Of a stretch of 64,000 nucleotides of DNA, positions 51,497-59,554 are shown in pieces (the stretch's first letter is position 1; each line of letters starts with the position of its first letter). Position numbers and translations under genes: made by a program. Origin of the DNA: an uncultured Rhodospirillales bacterium (GTDB lineage Bacteria; Pseudomonadota; Alphaproteobacteria; Acetobacterales; Acetobacteraceae); contig CAILMF010000026.1 of assembly GCA_903835235.1 (NCBI GenBank), positions 186,001 through 250,000 of the forward strand. Reading direction: 5' to 3'. A model generated the notes under the pieces. That model was not told where the DNA came from and searched no databases. It was given only the letters and a program-made list of their open reading frames with translations.

Positions 51497-51910
51497 ATGA
51501 AGATCAAGCGCATTGAGCACGTGGCGATTGCGGTGAAGAACCTGGACGCCACCAAGGAAGTCTTCGCCAAGCTGGGCATCCACAGCAACTTCGAGGAGAC
51601 GCTGGAAGGCCCAGGCGTGCGGCTGGCCATGCTGCCGATCGGCGAGAGCAGCCTGGAACTGCTGGAGAGCCACAAGCCCGGCAACAACACCGACAAGTGG
51701 ATCCAGGAGAAGGGCGAAGGTCTGTACCACATCTGCCTGGAGGTGGATGACATCCACGCCGCGCTGGACGAGCTGCGCGCCAAGGGCGTCGGCCTGCTGG
51801 ACCAGGTGCCGCGGTCCGGCCATGGCGGCAACCAGATCGCCTTCCTGGACCCGGCCAGCACCGGCAACGTGCTGGTGGAACTGGTGGAGATGACCGCGGG
51901 CGGGCACTGA
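51497..51910 (+). CDS. Methylmalonyl-CoA epimerase-like protein (glyoxalase fold)
   Basis: 137 residues with two beta-alpha-beta-beta-beta modules. RIEHVAIAVKNLD starts the first, with metal His8; GLYHICLEVDDI carries the second His near residue 76; VLVELVE near the end gives the Glu ligand. Length and pattern match methylmalonyl-CoA epimerases. In propionyl-CoA breakdown it interconverts the methylmalonyl-CoA stereoisomers, which suits branched-chain acyl-CoA degradation elsewhere in the window. No mutase or carboxylase gene is here, so another vicinal-oxygen-chelate activity is possible. Confidence 0.8.
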   Translation: MKIKRIEHVAIAVKNLDATKEVFAKLGIHSNFEETLEGPGVRLAMLPIGESSLELLESHKPGNNTDKWIQEKGEGLYHICLEVDDIHAALDELRAKGVGLLDQVPRSGHGGNQIAFLDPASTGNVLVELVEMTAGGH

Positions 51911-51948
51911 GCCGCTCGGCCCGCAGGCGGGCAGTGAGCTGGGGCGGC

Positions 51949-51980
51949 GTTGATGCGCGGGACAAGCCCGCGCATGACGG
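51949..51980. repeat. MAGLVPAIH-type palindromic repeat, copy 4
   Basis: GTTGATGCGCGGGACAAG is followed by CCCGCGCATGACG. The arms ATGCGCGGG and CCCGCGCAT are perfect around ACAAG, with inner bases changed on both sides compared with copies 1-3. A short T-run follows on the plus strand. It lies after the epimerase-like gene, before a convergent gene. Confidence 0.7.
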
Positions 51981-52061
51981 TTTTTCCGCGTGGCCCTGCA
52001 CACACCGTCATGGCCATGCTGGTCACGGCCATCCCTGCCTTCGCGGCGGTGGGTCCCCGGC

Positions 52062-53111
52062 CTAACCCCGCAGGCTGGCGGCGCTGGTGTCGTGCACCGC
52101 GCCCAGCGTGTAGCCGCCCGAGAAGGTCGGCGCCAAGGGACGGTCCGGGAAGCTTTTGAGCCAGAGCCGGAACAGCAGGCGGTTCGCGCCTGGCTCGGGC
52201 GGGTCCACCCAGGCGGTGCGGCTGTGCATGACCGTGTAGTTGTTGACCAGTTGCAGGTCGCCGGTCTCGAAGGCCATGTCGATGCTGTAGCTGGGGTCCA
52301 GCGCAAGCTTCAGCATGGCGTCCAGCGCGGCGCGTTCGCGCGGCGCCAATGGGCGGCCCAGCTTGGTGGCGGCCTGTTCCACCGTCTTGCTGTTGAAGTT
52401 GCAGCTCAGCACGCCCTGGCAATAGCTGAAGACGGGGATGCGCGGCGTCACCTGCGGGCCGTCCGGCCGGGCGACGTCGCCGCGCAGGTCGTGGTGGAAA
52501 CCCTCGTAGAGCTGTTCCAGCAGGTCGGGTGCCTCGGCCAGCAGGGTGTTGTGGACGGCCATGCTGCTGACGACGCGGGAGACGCCGCCGCCATCGGCCG
52601 CCGGGCGCAGGCAGAGCAGCGCGACCACGTCGCTGCCATCCACATGCGGCATCTGTTCCGCGCTGGTGGAGGAGCCCGTGACGTTGGGCTTGGAGTAGTC
52701 AAATCCCTGGTCGACGATGTGGCCGATCAGGTTGTCCTTGTAGCCGCCCAGGTTGACGCGGGGGATCTGCTTCAGGCCGCGGCCGAAGTAGAGGCCGATG
52801 CCCCAGAGCAGGCGCGCGGCGCGTTCCTCGTCATGCCGGTCCACCGGCAGGCCCTTCAGCAGCACCAGGCCGCGGCCGGTCTCCAGCGTCTCCATCGCTT
52901 CGGCCAGCTGGGGTTCCAGGCTGGGCAGGCGGAAATCCTCGCGGGTGAACTCGCCGCCGCGCAGGCCCCGGGCGGCCAGGGCGCGCTCGGCGGCCAACAC
53001 CTCGGCCTGCTGCGCCGGGGTCAGGCGCAGCACCCAGCCTTCGTCGCGTTGCAGGTCCGCGCGGCGCCAGGCGCTGGCATTGGTGATGGGGTGGTGCAGC
53101 ATCTCGGGCAT
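52062..53111 (-). CDS. TauD/TfdA-family Fe(II)/2-oxoglutarate dioxygenase
   Basis: 349 residues. The jelly-roll core has the iron HxD pair in MPHVDGSDVVALL near residue 162 and the distal His in VMHSRTAWVD near residue 302, with the Arg for 2-oxoglutarate in NRLLFRLWLKS shortly after. It is longer than TauD (about 280) and resembles the group of taurine-catabolism-like dioxygenases of unknown substrate. GGAGG lies 8 bp before the ATG. Expressed alone, divergent from the SDR gene at 53290. Confidence 0.87.
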   Translation of the reverse strand: MPEMLHHPITNASAWRRADLQRDEGWVLRLTPAQQAEVLAAERALAARGLRGGEFTREDFRLPSLEPQLAEAMETLETGRGLVLLKGLPVDRHDEERAARLLWGIGLYFGRGLKQIPRVNLGGYKDNLIGHIVDQGFDYSKPNVTGSSTSAEQMPHVDGSDVVALLCLRPAADGGGVSRVVSSMAVHNTLLAEAPDLLEQLYEGFHHDLRGDVARPDGPQVTPRIPVFSYCQGVLSCNFNSKTVEQAATKLGRPLAPRERAALDAMLKLALDPSYSIDMAFETGDLQLVNNYTVMHSRTAWVDPPEPGANRLLFRLWLKSFPDRPLAPTFSGGYTLGAVHDTSAASLRG

Positions 53112-53289
53112 CGGCGGCCTCCCGCGGCGGGTGAAGCCTGGCGGGGCGCCACGTGGACCTGGCTTCCGGTCAGGCTGGACCGGCGCCGCCCCCGGGGCGG
53201 GGTGGCGGCTTCGGCCCGGCGCATGGTGGCGCGCTTGCCAGGCGGCGCGCAATGGGCGGGAATGCGCCGGTAGGCAAAAGGGGGCCAGG

Positions 53290-54066
53290 ATGGGCAAGCG
53301 CTGGGCGATCATCACCGGGGCGGCGGGCGGCATCGGCATTGCGGTATGCCGGCAACTGCACAGCCAGGGTTTTTGCTTGCTGATGCTGGACTTGCAGGAA
53401 GGCCCGCTGAACGCCGCCGCCGAGCGGATGCGCGAAGCCGGGGCCAGCGTGGAGGTGATGGCCGGCAATGCCACCGACCCGGCCCTGGCCAAGGCCGCGG
53501 CCGAGCGTGCCGCGGCGCTGGGCCGGGTGGATGCGCTGGTCAACGTGGCCGGCGGCAGCGGGCCGCACCCGGTGCGCACCATCGAGGATATGGACGACGC
53601 CACCTGGGACCATGTGATCGACCTGAACCTGAAGAGCGCCTTCCTGTTCACCCGCGCGGTGGTGCCGGGCATGCGGGCGCGCGGCTACGGCCGGGTGGTG
53701 AACTTCAGCAGCACCAATGCGCGCGGGCGGAAGGGGCCAGTGACCACGCAGGGGGCGCGGCTGGCCTATGCCACGTCCAAGGCCGCCATTGTCGGCTTCA
53801 CCGCGCAGCTGGCCAAGGACGAGGCGGCGAACGGCATTACCGTGAACTGCCTGCTGCCGGCGCTGATATTGGGCGAGCAGGGCACCCGCATCCGCCAGCG
53901 CTATGAGGCGCTGCCGGAGCCGGCCCGCACGGCCATGGTGGTGGATATTCCGGCCGGCCGCGCCGGGGAGGCGCATGAGGTGGCCGCGGTGGTGGGGTTT
54001 CTGTGCAGCGAGGCCGCCAGCTACGTGAACGGCGTGGCGCTGCCGGTGGACGGCGCCTTCCTGTAG
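53290..54066 (+). CDS. SDR-family oxidoreductase (FabG-like)
   Basis: 258 residues. TGAAGGIG near residue 10 is the cofactor motif, NVAGG near residue 89, and NFSSTNARG with LAYATSKAA form the catalytic Ser/Tyr/Lys set. An Asp after beta-2 (LMLDLQEG) indicates NAD. The C-terminus lies in the usual SYVNGVALPVDGAF form. Single gene between a divergent dioxygenase gene and the convergent exported-protein gene; substrate unknown. Confidence 0.88.
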   Translation: MGKRWAIITGAAGGIGIAVCRQLHSQGFCLLMLDLQEGPLNAAAERMREAGASVEVMAGNATDPALAKAAAERAAALGRVDALVNVAGGSGPHPVRTIEDMDDATWDHVIDLNLKSAFLFTRAVVPGMRARGYGRVVNFSSTNARGRKGPVTTQGARLAYATSKAAIVGFTAQLAKDEAANGITVNCLLPALILGEQGTRIRQRYEALPEPARTAMVVDIPAGRAGEAHEVAAVVGFLCSEAASYVNGVALPVDGAFL

Positions 54067-54081
54067 CGCCTGGTCGGCTTG

Positions 54082-54128
54082 GCGTCTGATCGTCGCCGGT
54101 GGAATCACCGGCGGCGTGAATCAGCCGC
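54082..54128. repeat. Dispersed structured element, copy E5
   Basis: Terminal arms are GCG-t-CTGAT (54082-54090) and ATCAG-c-CGC (54120-54128), with a perfect inner hairpin GCCGGTG-GAAT-CACCGGC. Its right flank CTCAAACAAA is the complement of the flank of E3. It lies 15 bp after the SDR stop. Confidence 0.77.
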
Positions 54129-54138
54129 TCAAACAAAA

Positions 54139-54186
54139 GCTCAGAGGCTGTCAGGCGCTTTCATGCGCGCCTGACAGCCTCTGAGC
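54139..54186. terminator. Perfect 20-bp stem between convergent genes
   Basis: A 20-bp uninterrupted stem (arms 54139-54158 and 54167-54186, an 8-nt loop) begins GCTCAGAGGCTGTC. It lies between the SDR gene and the exported-protein gene, so it could end both transcripts. There is no long T-run on either side, though AAACAAAA lies just to its left, which reads as TTTTGTTT for minus-strand transcripts. Confidence 0.75.
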
Positions 54187-54193
54187 GCCGGCG

Positions 54194-55003
54194 TCAGGGC
54201 TGGTCGGCGACCAGGCGGAAGACCGCATCGGCGCGGTTGACGTAGGCCGAGAGGTGGCCCTCGACCAGCGGGTTGGTGCCGGCCTCGGTGGAGCGCGACA
54301 GCAGGTAGAAGCCCCAATCCGTGCCGCTCAGCCGTTCCGCCACCTGGACGGTCTGCAAGGCGCCGGGCTGGAACAGGGTGACGAAGAACAGCCGCACCGG
54401 GGTGACGTTTTCGGTGTGGACCAGCACGCGGTCCGGCCCCACCTGGGCAACGTGCATGCGGTACACCACCTCGCCCGAGAGCCGGTTGGGGCGTTGCAGG
54501 AAGTACAGCGGCCGGCCCGACTGCAACTCCGCCGCGGAGAAATCCGGCCGGCGATCCGCCGGGTCCGGCCCGTTCAGGGCGGTGGCCTCGGTGGCGAAGG
54601 GGCGCCATTCGCCGGCCCGGTCGGACCAGAAGCGGACCTGGCGCATGGCCGAAATGGCGCCGAGCCGGTGCAGGATGGCGTCGCTGCCCTGCCCCGGTGC
54701 CAGGCGGAAGCGCCCGGCCAGGCCCACCAGCGTGTGGTAGCCATGCTCCCCGGCCGGCGACCAGCCGGTGCAGGCGGGTGGCGCCCAATGCGGTGCATCC
54801 GCCTGGACCTGCATGACCACGGCGTTGGAGCGGGCCCCTGCGGCCGCGGGGTAGTGCGGTTCCGGCGCCGCACCGCAGGGCGGCTGCGGCAGTTCGACCG
54901 CGCTGGGGCGGCTGGCCGGCAACGCCAGGGCCAGCAGCACCCAGGGCACCCGGTGCCAAGGGGTCGCTGCCGCCGGTCGGTTATGCACTACGTCATCAGC
55001 CAT
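54194..55003 (-). CDS. Exported protein of unknown function
   Basis: 269 residues. A hydrophobic leader (VPWVLLALALPASRPSAVE) near residue 25 is followed by a Pro/Ala-rich stretch and a domain with several aromatic and Gly residues (WAPPACTGW, EHGYHTLVGLAGRF, LSGEVVYRMHVAQVG, VTPVRLFFVTLFQPG). Codon use matches its neighbours. Two Cys (in PPCGAA and PACTGW) could form a disulfide. No family is recognised. The Met at 55003 was chosen because it puts the leader near the N-terminus; 55039 is possible. Confidence 0.6.
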   Translation of the reverse strand: MADDVVHNRPAAATPWHRVPWVLLALALPASRPSAVELPQPPCGAAPEPHYPAAAGARSNAVVMQVQADAPHWAPPACTGWSPAGEHGYHTLVGLAGRFRLAPGQGSDAILHRLGAISAMRQVRFWSDRAGEWRPFATEATALNGPDPADRRPDFSAAELQSGRPLYFLQRPNRLSGEVVYRMHVAQVGPDRVLVHTENVTPVRLFFVTLFQPGALQTVQVAERLSGTDWGFYLLSRSTEAGTNPLVEGHLSAYVNRADAVFRLVADQP

Positions 55004-55098
55004 GCCCCATCTTGGGGGAGAAATGACGCAGTGCAACAAAAATGACTTGAGCCGGGCTCGACGCCCCGCTCACATTGCCGCGTGGCCTGAGGCGGACT

Positions 55099-55851
55099 TC
55101 AGTGGAAGACCCGGCCGCTGTCGATGACCACGGTCTGGCCGGTCATGGTCTCGGTGCGGCACATCGCCACGACCATCTCGGCGCAGTCTTCCTTGTCCGC
55201 CGGCTTCTTCAGCAGGGAAAGGGTGGCGGCGGAGGTGAGCTGTTCCTCGCGCAGGTTGGCCGTTGCTCGGGTACCCTCCAGCAGGCCGGGGGCGACGCAG
55301 TTGACCAGCACCTGCGGCGCCAGGGCCAGGGCCATGCACTTGGTCAGGTGGATCAGCCCGGCCTTGGAGACGGCATAGGCGATGGAGCTGCCCTGCGGGC
55401 CAAGCCCGGCGACCGAGGAGATGTTGATGATGCGGCCCTGGCCTTGCGCCTTCATGATCGGCGCCACCGCCTTGGTCAGGTGCATCGGGCCGGTCAGGTT
55501 GACGGCGATGATCTTGTCCCAGATCTCCGTCGTCAGGCCATCCAGGTCGGTGAAGGGGATGGCCTTGTTGAAGGCGGCATCGTTGACCAGGATGTCGATC
55601 TGGCCGAAGCGCTGCGTCACCTGGGCCACCAGGCTGTCGATGGCGGCGGGGCTGGTGATGTCGCAGGCGAAGGCCGCGGCATTGACCTGGTAGGTGGCGG
55701 CCAGCTCGCGCGCCACGGATTCGGCCTGGTCGCGGCTGGCGGCGTACATGACGGCGATGTGGACGCCTTCCCGCGCCAGGGCGTGGCAGATGCGCTGCCC
55801 CAGCCCGCCATTGCCGCCGGTGACCAGCGCGACCTTGCCCCTGAGTTCCAT
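55099..55851 (-). CDS. SDR-family oxidoreductase (FabG-like)
   Basis: 250 residues. TGGNGGLGQR near residue 12, NDAAF near residue 90, NISSVAGLG and IAYAVSKAG with Tyr/Lys near residue 156. The N-terminus and length suit FabG-like 3-ketoacyl reductases, but the residue after beta-2 (MYAASRDQ) suggests NADP. It is the middle gene of a minus-strand group with the orphan receptor and dioxygenase upstream; its substrate probably relates to them. Confidence 0.87.
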   Translation of the reverse strand: MELRGKVALVTGGNGGLGQRICHALAREGVHIAVMYAASRDQAESVARELAATYQVNAAAFACDITSPAAIDSLVAQVTQRFGQIDILVNDAAFNKAIPFTDLDGLTTEIWDKIIAVNLTGPMHLTKAVAPIMKAQGQGRIINISSVAGLGPQGSSIAYAVSKAGLIHLTKCMALALAPQVLVNCVAPGLLEGTRATANLREEQLTSAATLSLLKKPADKEDCAEMVVAMCRTETMTGQTVVIDSGRVFH

Positions 55852-55919
55852 GGACCCATCCCCCGTGTTGTGGCGGGAGGATGCGGTGGAACGGCCGGGT
55901 TAGTCCAGCACGTGGCCCT

Positions 55920-56000
55920 TCAGCGCGCGGCGCGCCGCACGCTCCGTCAGTGCGTCGCGCACTGCACGTTCCGTCAGCGCGTGGCGCGCTGCACGTTCCA
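55920..56000. repeat. Three tandem 27-bp units ending in stop codons at the receptor gene 3' end
   Basis: Units lie at 55974-56000 (the gene's own end), 55947-55973 and 55920-55946. On the minus strand they read NVQRATR-stop, NVQCATH-stop and SVRRAAR-stop in the same frame. The first unit shares 23 of 27 bases with each of the others. Each has a small hairpin before its stop, AGCGCG-CCA-CGCGCT in the gene and AGTGCG-CGA-CGCACT in the second unit, a compensatory change. Confidence 0.8.
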
Positions 56001-57548
56001 GAGCACCGGGAAGCCCACATCCAGCACGCCCCGCAGATTGGCGCGATAGGCCGAGGGTCCCGCGAATTGGCCGAGGATGACGACGCTGACGTTGTCATGC
56101 ACGCTGCGCTGGATCTCGGCCGCCAGCTCGCGCCGCTTGGCCATGTCGTATTCGGCGGCGAAGCGCTCGATCAGCGCGGTGCGCGGCGGGTCGCACCACC
56201 AGCCGGGATAGGCGTTGGTGCAGCTGTAGACCACCGCCGGGTTGGCCAGCGGGTTTTCCATGTCGAAGCCGGTCCACACCAGCGGCACCACGGACCAGCC
56301 ATTCTGGTCCACCGGGTTGCGGTTGAGGCGCATCTGCGCCACCGAGGACCAATCCGTGCTGCGGACATCCACGTTGAAGCCAGCGCGCTTCAGATGCTCG
56401 ATCGCGACCAGGCTGACCGGGTTGATGAGGGCGCTGTCGCCGCTGTGCAGCAGCACCACGCGTTCATTGTTGTAGCCGGCCTCGCGCAGCATCTGCCGGG
56501 CGCGGTCGCTGCTGGGGCGGCGGAAGGCGTCGGCGCCGGCTTCCGTGCTGTAGGGCGCGTCGCACATGTACACGCTGAGGCATTGGTCCAGATACATGCC
56601 GCGCGGCAGGCCGACGCCGGCCATGACCTCCGACTGGTCGATGGCCATCTGCGCGGCGCGGCGGATGGCCGGGTTGTTGAACGGCGGCTGGGCGTGGTTG
56701 AGCGTGAGCACGCCGAAGATGGAGGATCGCCCGAGGCCCGGGGTGACGACGATGTTGCGGTCGCGCTTCATGCGCTCCACGAAGTCCAGCGGGGCGCGTT
56801 CCAGCCAGTCGATCTCGCCCTGCTGCAACGCGGCGACACGGGTAGAACTGTCCGGCACGGAGACGATGTCCACCCGGTCCACATGCACCACCTTGCCGCC
56901 GGCCAGGCCGTCGGCCGGTTCGGCGCGCGGCTGGTAGCGGGTGTTGCGGCGCAGCACGGCGCGGTCGCCAGGGCGCCATTCCGCGCGGTTGAAGGTGAAG
57001 GGGCCGCTGCCGATGATTTCCGGCAGTTGTGCATTGGGGGAGGTGGCGGCGAGGCGTGCCGGCATCATGAAGGGGGCATAGGGAGCGGACTTGCCCAGGG
57101 CCTCGATCACCTGGCCGAAGGGGCGCGTCAGGACCAGTACGAAGGTCTTGGCGTCCACCACGCGCAGCTCGCTGCTGGCGGCCAGCATCTGGCGGCCCAG
57201 GCCATCCTTGGCGGCCCAGCGGCGCAGGCTGGCGACGCAGTCCTCGGCCGTTACCGGCGCGCCGTCATGCCATTCCAGGCCGGGGCGCAAATGAAAGGTC
57301 CAGGTCAGGCGGTCGGTGCTGGTTTCCCATTTCTCCAGCATCTGCGGGCGATAGACGCCCTTGCTGTCCTCCCCCACCAGCGTGTCCCAGACGAAGAAGC
57401 CGAAGGTGCGGCTGACCACCGAGACGGTCTGGATGGGGTCGAGGCTTTGCAGCTCGTTGTTCATCACCAGGCGGATGGAGGTTTCCTGCGCCTTGGGGGT
57501 GCCGAGCGTGGCCAGGAGGAGCGCGAGGGTGAGCAGCATGCGGCGCAT
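55974..57548 (-). CDS. ABC-type receptor, dipeptide/nickel family 5 (orphan)
   Basis: 524 residues. A Sec leader (MRRMLLTLALLLATLGTPKAQ) is followed by family 5 marks: LDPIQTVSVV, FVWDTLVGED, LTWTFHLRPGLEWHDG and IGSGPFTFNRAEW. It is a paralogue of the receptor encoded at 40557 with conserved KDGLGRQ and RAEP blocks. AGGAG precedes the ATG at 57548. No permease or ATPase gene is nearby. Its last 27 bp are repeated twice directly beyond the stop codon. Confidence 0.9.
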   Translation of the reverse strand: MRRMLLTLALLLATLGTPKAQETSIRLVMNNELQSLDPIQTVSVVSRTFGFFVWDTLVGEDSKGVYRPQMLEKWETSTDRLTWTFHLRPGLEWHDGAPVTAEDCVASLRRWAAKDGLGRQMLAASSELRVVDAKTFVLVLTRPFGQVIEALGKSAPYAPFMMPARLAATSPNAQLPEIIGSGPFTFNRAEWRPGDRAVLRRNTRYQPRAEPADGLAGGKVVHVDRVDIVSVPDSSTRVAALQQGEIDWLERAPLDFVERMKRDRNIVVTPGLGRSSIFGVLTLNHAQPPFNNPAIRRAAQMAIDQSEVMAGVGLPRGMYLDQCLSVYMCDAPYSTEAGADAFRRPSSDRARQMLREAGYNNERVVLLHSGDSALINPVSLVAIEHLKRAGFNVDVRSTDWSSVAQMRLNRNPVDQNGWSVVPLVWTGFDMENPLANPAVVYSCTNAYPGWWCDPPRTALIERFAAEYDMAKRRELAAEIQRSVHDNVSVVILGQFAGPSAYRANLRGVLDVGFPVLWNVQRATR

Positions 57549-57559
57549 CGGGCGGCTCC

Positions 57560-58369
57560 TCAATTGATCGGCGTGCGGCGCAGCGTGCGCGGCAGGCTCT
57601 CGTCGAAGGGGGTGCGGGCGTGTTGCAGCGTGCGGTTGTTCCACAGCACCAGGTCGCCGCTGCGCCAGTGGTGGCGGTACTGGATCGCCCCGTCGTAGAG
57701 CGGGGCGCGGACCGCGGCCATCATCTCCCGGCTTTCGGCCGGCGAGCGGCCGAGGACCTCCACCGTGGTGAGCTTGTTGACCCACAGCGCGCGGTCGGCG
57801 CTGCCCGGCACCGGCCAGAGCATGGGTTGCAGCTGGGAGAGCGTGGTGGTGGCGGCGTCGGTGACGTTCCAGTCATCGGCCAGGCTGCCGGCGAAGGTAT
57901 AGGCGTGGCGGCAGGTGGCGGCCTCGGCCTCGGCCCGCAGGTCTTCCGGCAGCAGGCCGGCCACGGCGGTGGCGTCGGCGAAGACGGTGTCGCCGCCTTC
58001 CTCCGGCACCTCGATGGCAGCAAGTATAAGCGCTTTCAGCGGCATGGGCTGGAACAGCTGGTCCAGGTGGAAATCCAGGTCGCCGCGGCCGAAGACGCCA
58101 TCGGCGCGGACGTTGGAGACGTGCTGCGTGTCCGGCTCCATGGCCTGGATGCGGTTGCGCTCGCGGAGCTCGACCTCGCCGAACAGCCGGGCGAAGCGGG
58201 CCTGGTCCGCGGCGGTGCAGGGCTGGTCGCGGACCAGCAGCAGGTGGTGGCGGGCATAGGCGGCCTGCAACGCGGCCGTGGTGGCGGCGTCGAAGGGTTG
58301 GGACAGGTCGAGGCCGATGATCTCGGCGCCGACACGCTCGGACAGGGGGCGGAATTCCAGCGCCGGCAT
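57560..58369 (-). CDS. TauD/TfdA-family Fe(II)/2-oxoglutarate dioxygenase
   Basis: 269 residues, close to TauD length. LSERVGAEIIGLDLSQPF at the N-terminus, the iron HxD in DFHLDQLFQPMP near residue 102 and the distal His in LQHARTPFDE, with Arg in LPRTLRRT at the end. TauD-type enzymes hydroxylate sulfonates, phenoxyacetates or other acids next to a heteroatom. GGAG precedes the Met at 58369. It overlaps neither neighbour but is spaced only 11 bp from the receptor gene, so import and oxidation may be coupled. Confidence 0.87.
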   Translation of the reverse strand: MPALEFRPLSERVGAEIIGLDLSQPFDAATTAALQAAYARHHLLLVRDQPCTAADQARFARLFGEVELRERNRIQAMEPDTQHVSNVRADGVFGRGDLDFHLDQLFQPMPLKALILAAIEVPEEGGDTVFADATAVAGLLPEDLRAEAEAATCRHAYTFAGSLADDWNVTDAATTTLSQLQPMLWPVPGSADRALWVNKLTTVEVLGRSPAESREMMAAVRAPLYDGAIQYRHHWRSGDLVLWNNRTLQHARTPFDESLPRTLRRTPIN

Positions 58370-58432
58370 GCGGGTCTGCTCCGTGTTTGGGGCAGCTTGC
58401 GGGGCGCGAGGCGCCGGCGTCAACGGCCGGCT

Positions 58433-59431
58433 TCAGTCCGCGTATTGGCCGGCGGCGGTGATGATCGGGCGCCAGCGGGCGACGTCCTCGGCCAGCTGGC
58501 GGGTGAAGAAGGCCGGCGTGGCCTGGTCCTGCGGCACCGCCTCGGTGGCCAGGTCGCGGAAGCGGGCCAGCAGCTTTTCGTCGCGCAGCGCGGTCTGGAT
58601 GGCGCGGGACAGGCGGTGCTGCACCGCCTCCGGCGTGCCCTTGGGCGCCAGCATGCCCTGCCAGATGCGCATCAGCAGGCCGGGGGCGCCCTGCTCCAGC
58701 ACGGTCGGCACTTCGGTCAGCCCCTCGAAGCGCGAGCGCGTCGGCGAGGTGATGGCGTAGGGCTTCATCCGGCCGGCGCGGATATGCGCGACGGTGCTGG
58801 TGGTCTGGCCGAAGAACAGGTCGACGCGGCCGGCGATGACCTCCGTGGTGGCCGGCGCGCTGCCGCGGAAGGAAACGGTGGTGATCTGCGCGCCGGCCTC
58901 GCGTTGCAGCAGCATGCCGCCGAGATGGTCGGTGCCGCCCAGGCCGGAATTGGCGGCGGTGATCTCCAGGCCGCGCGTGCGCATCATCGCCATCAACTCC
59001 CGCAGGTCCTTGGCCGGGAAGTCGGCACGGGCGCAGACCAGCAGGGGGACGTCGTTGATCAGGCCCAGCGGGGCGAAGCTGGCTTCCACATCATAGGGCA
59101 GCTTGCGGTACAGCGTGGCGCTGGCGGCATGGCCCAGGTGGTGCATCAGCAGCACGCTGCCATCCGGGCGGGCATTGGCGACGCGGGCGCTGCCGATGGT
59201 GCCCCCGGCGCCGCTGACATTCTCCACCACCACGCCAGGCACGCCCTCCGGCGCCAGGTCGCGGGCCATGGCTTCGGCGGCCAGGCGGGCAACGGCATCG
59301 GTCGGCCCGCCGGCGGGATAGGGCACCACCACGGTGATGGTGCGGTCCGGCATCTGCGCGGCGGCGCGGCGGGCCAGTGGGTGGGCGAGCAGCAGCGCGG
59401 GCGCGGCAAGCAGCAATGGGCGGCGATGCAT
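58433..59431 (-). CDS. Bug/TctC-family periplasmic solute receptor
   Basis: 332 residues. Leader MHRRPLLLAAPALLLAHPLARRAAAQ, then TVVVPYPAGGPTDAVAR and VENVSGAGGTIGSAR. The central NSGLGGTDHLGG and VSFRGSAPA loops are typical. First gene of the minus-strand group Bug, dioxygenase, receptor, SDR, exported protein. Divergent from the ABC operon at 59555 across a 123-bp gap in which no clear promoter was recognised. Confidence 0.92.
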   Translation of the reverse strand: MHRRPLLLAAPALLLAHPLARRAAAQMPDRTITVVVPYPAGGPTDAVARLAAEAMARDLAPEGVPGVVVENVSGAGGTIGSARVANARPDGSVLLMHHLGHAASATLYRKLPYDVEASFAPLGLINDVPLLVCARADFPAKDLRELMAMMRTRGLEITAANSGLGGTDHLGGMLLQREAGAQITTVSFRGSAPATTEVIAGRVDLFFGQTTSTVAHIRAGRMKPYAITSPTRSRFEGLTEVPTVLEQGAPGLLMRIWQGMLAPKGTPEAVQHRLSRAIQTALRDEKLLARFRDLATEAVPQDQATPAFFTRQLAEDVARWRPIITAAGQYAD

Positions 59432-59554
59432 GGCGGTTCCCCTTTATCCTTGCGCGCAAACTGGCCAAGCGGCCACGCTTGCACAAGGCGCTGAATTGTC
59501 GTTCCCTGATGCCAAGGGACGCTGCGCCGGACAACAATGACCGGGAGACCGCCA

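Noticed and set aside
49972-52422. An 816-residue minus-strand open frame
   Set aside because: It is antisense to the molybdenum hydroxylase and epimerase-like genes and crosses the repeat at 51949; no domain is seen, and codon use fits an antisense shadow.
55947-56000. CRISPR array
   Set aside because: Units are 27 bp, contiguous and without spacers, they include the gene's own coding end and there are only three. No cas gene is present.
59432-59554. Thiamin (TPP) riboswitch before the THI5-like receptor gene
   Set aside because: The conserved CTGAGA and core blocks of the TPP riboswitch are not seen in the 123-bp gap.
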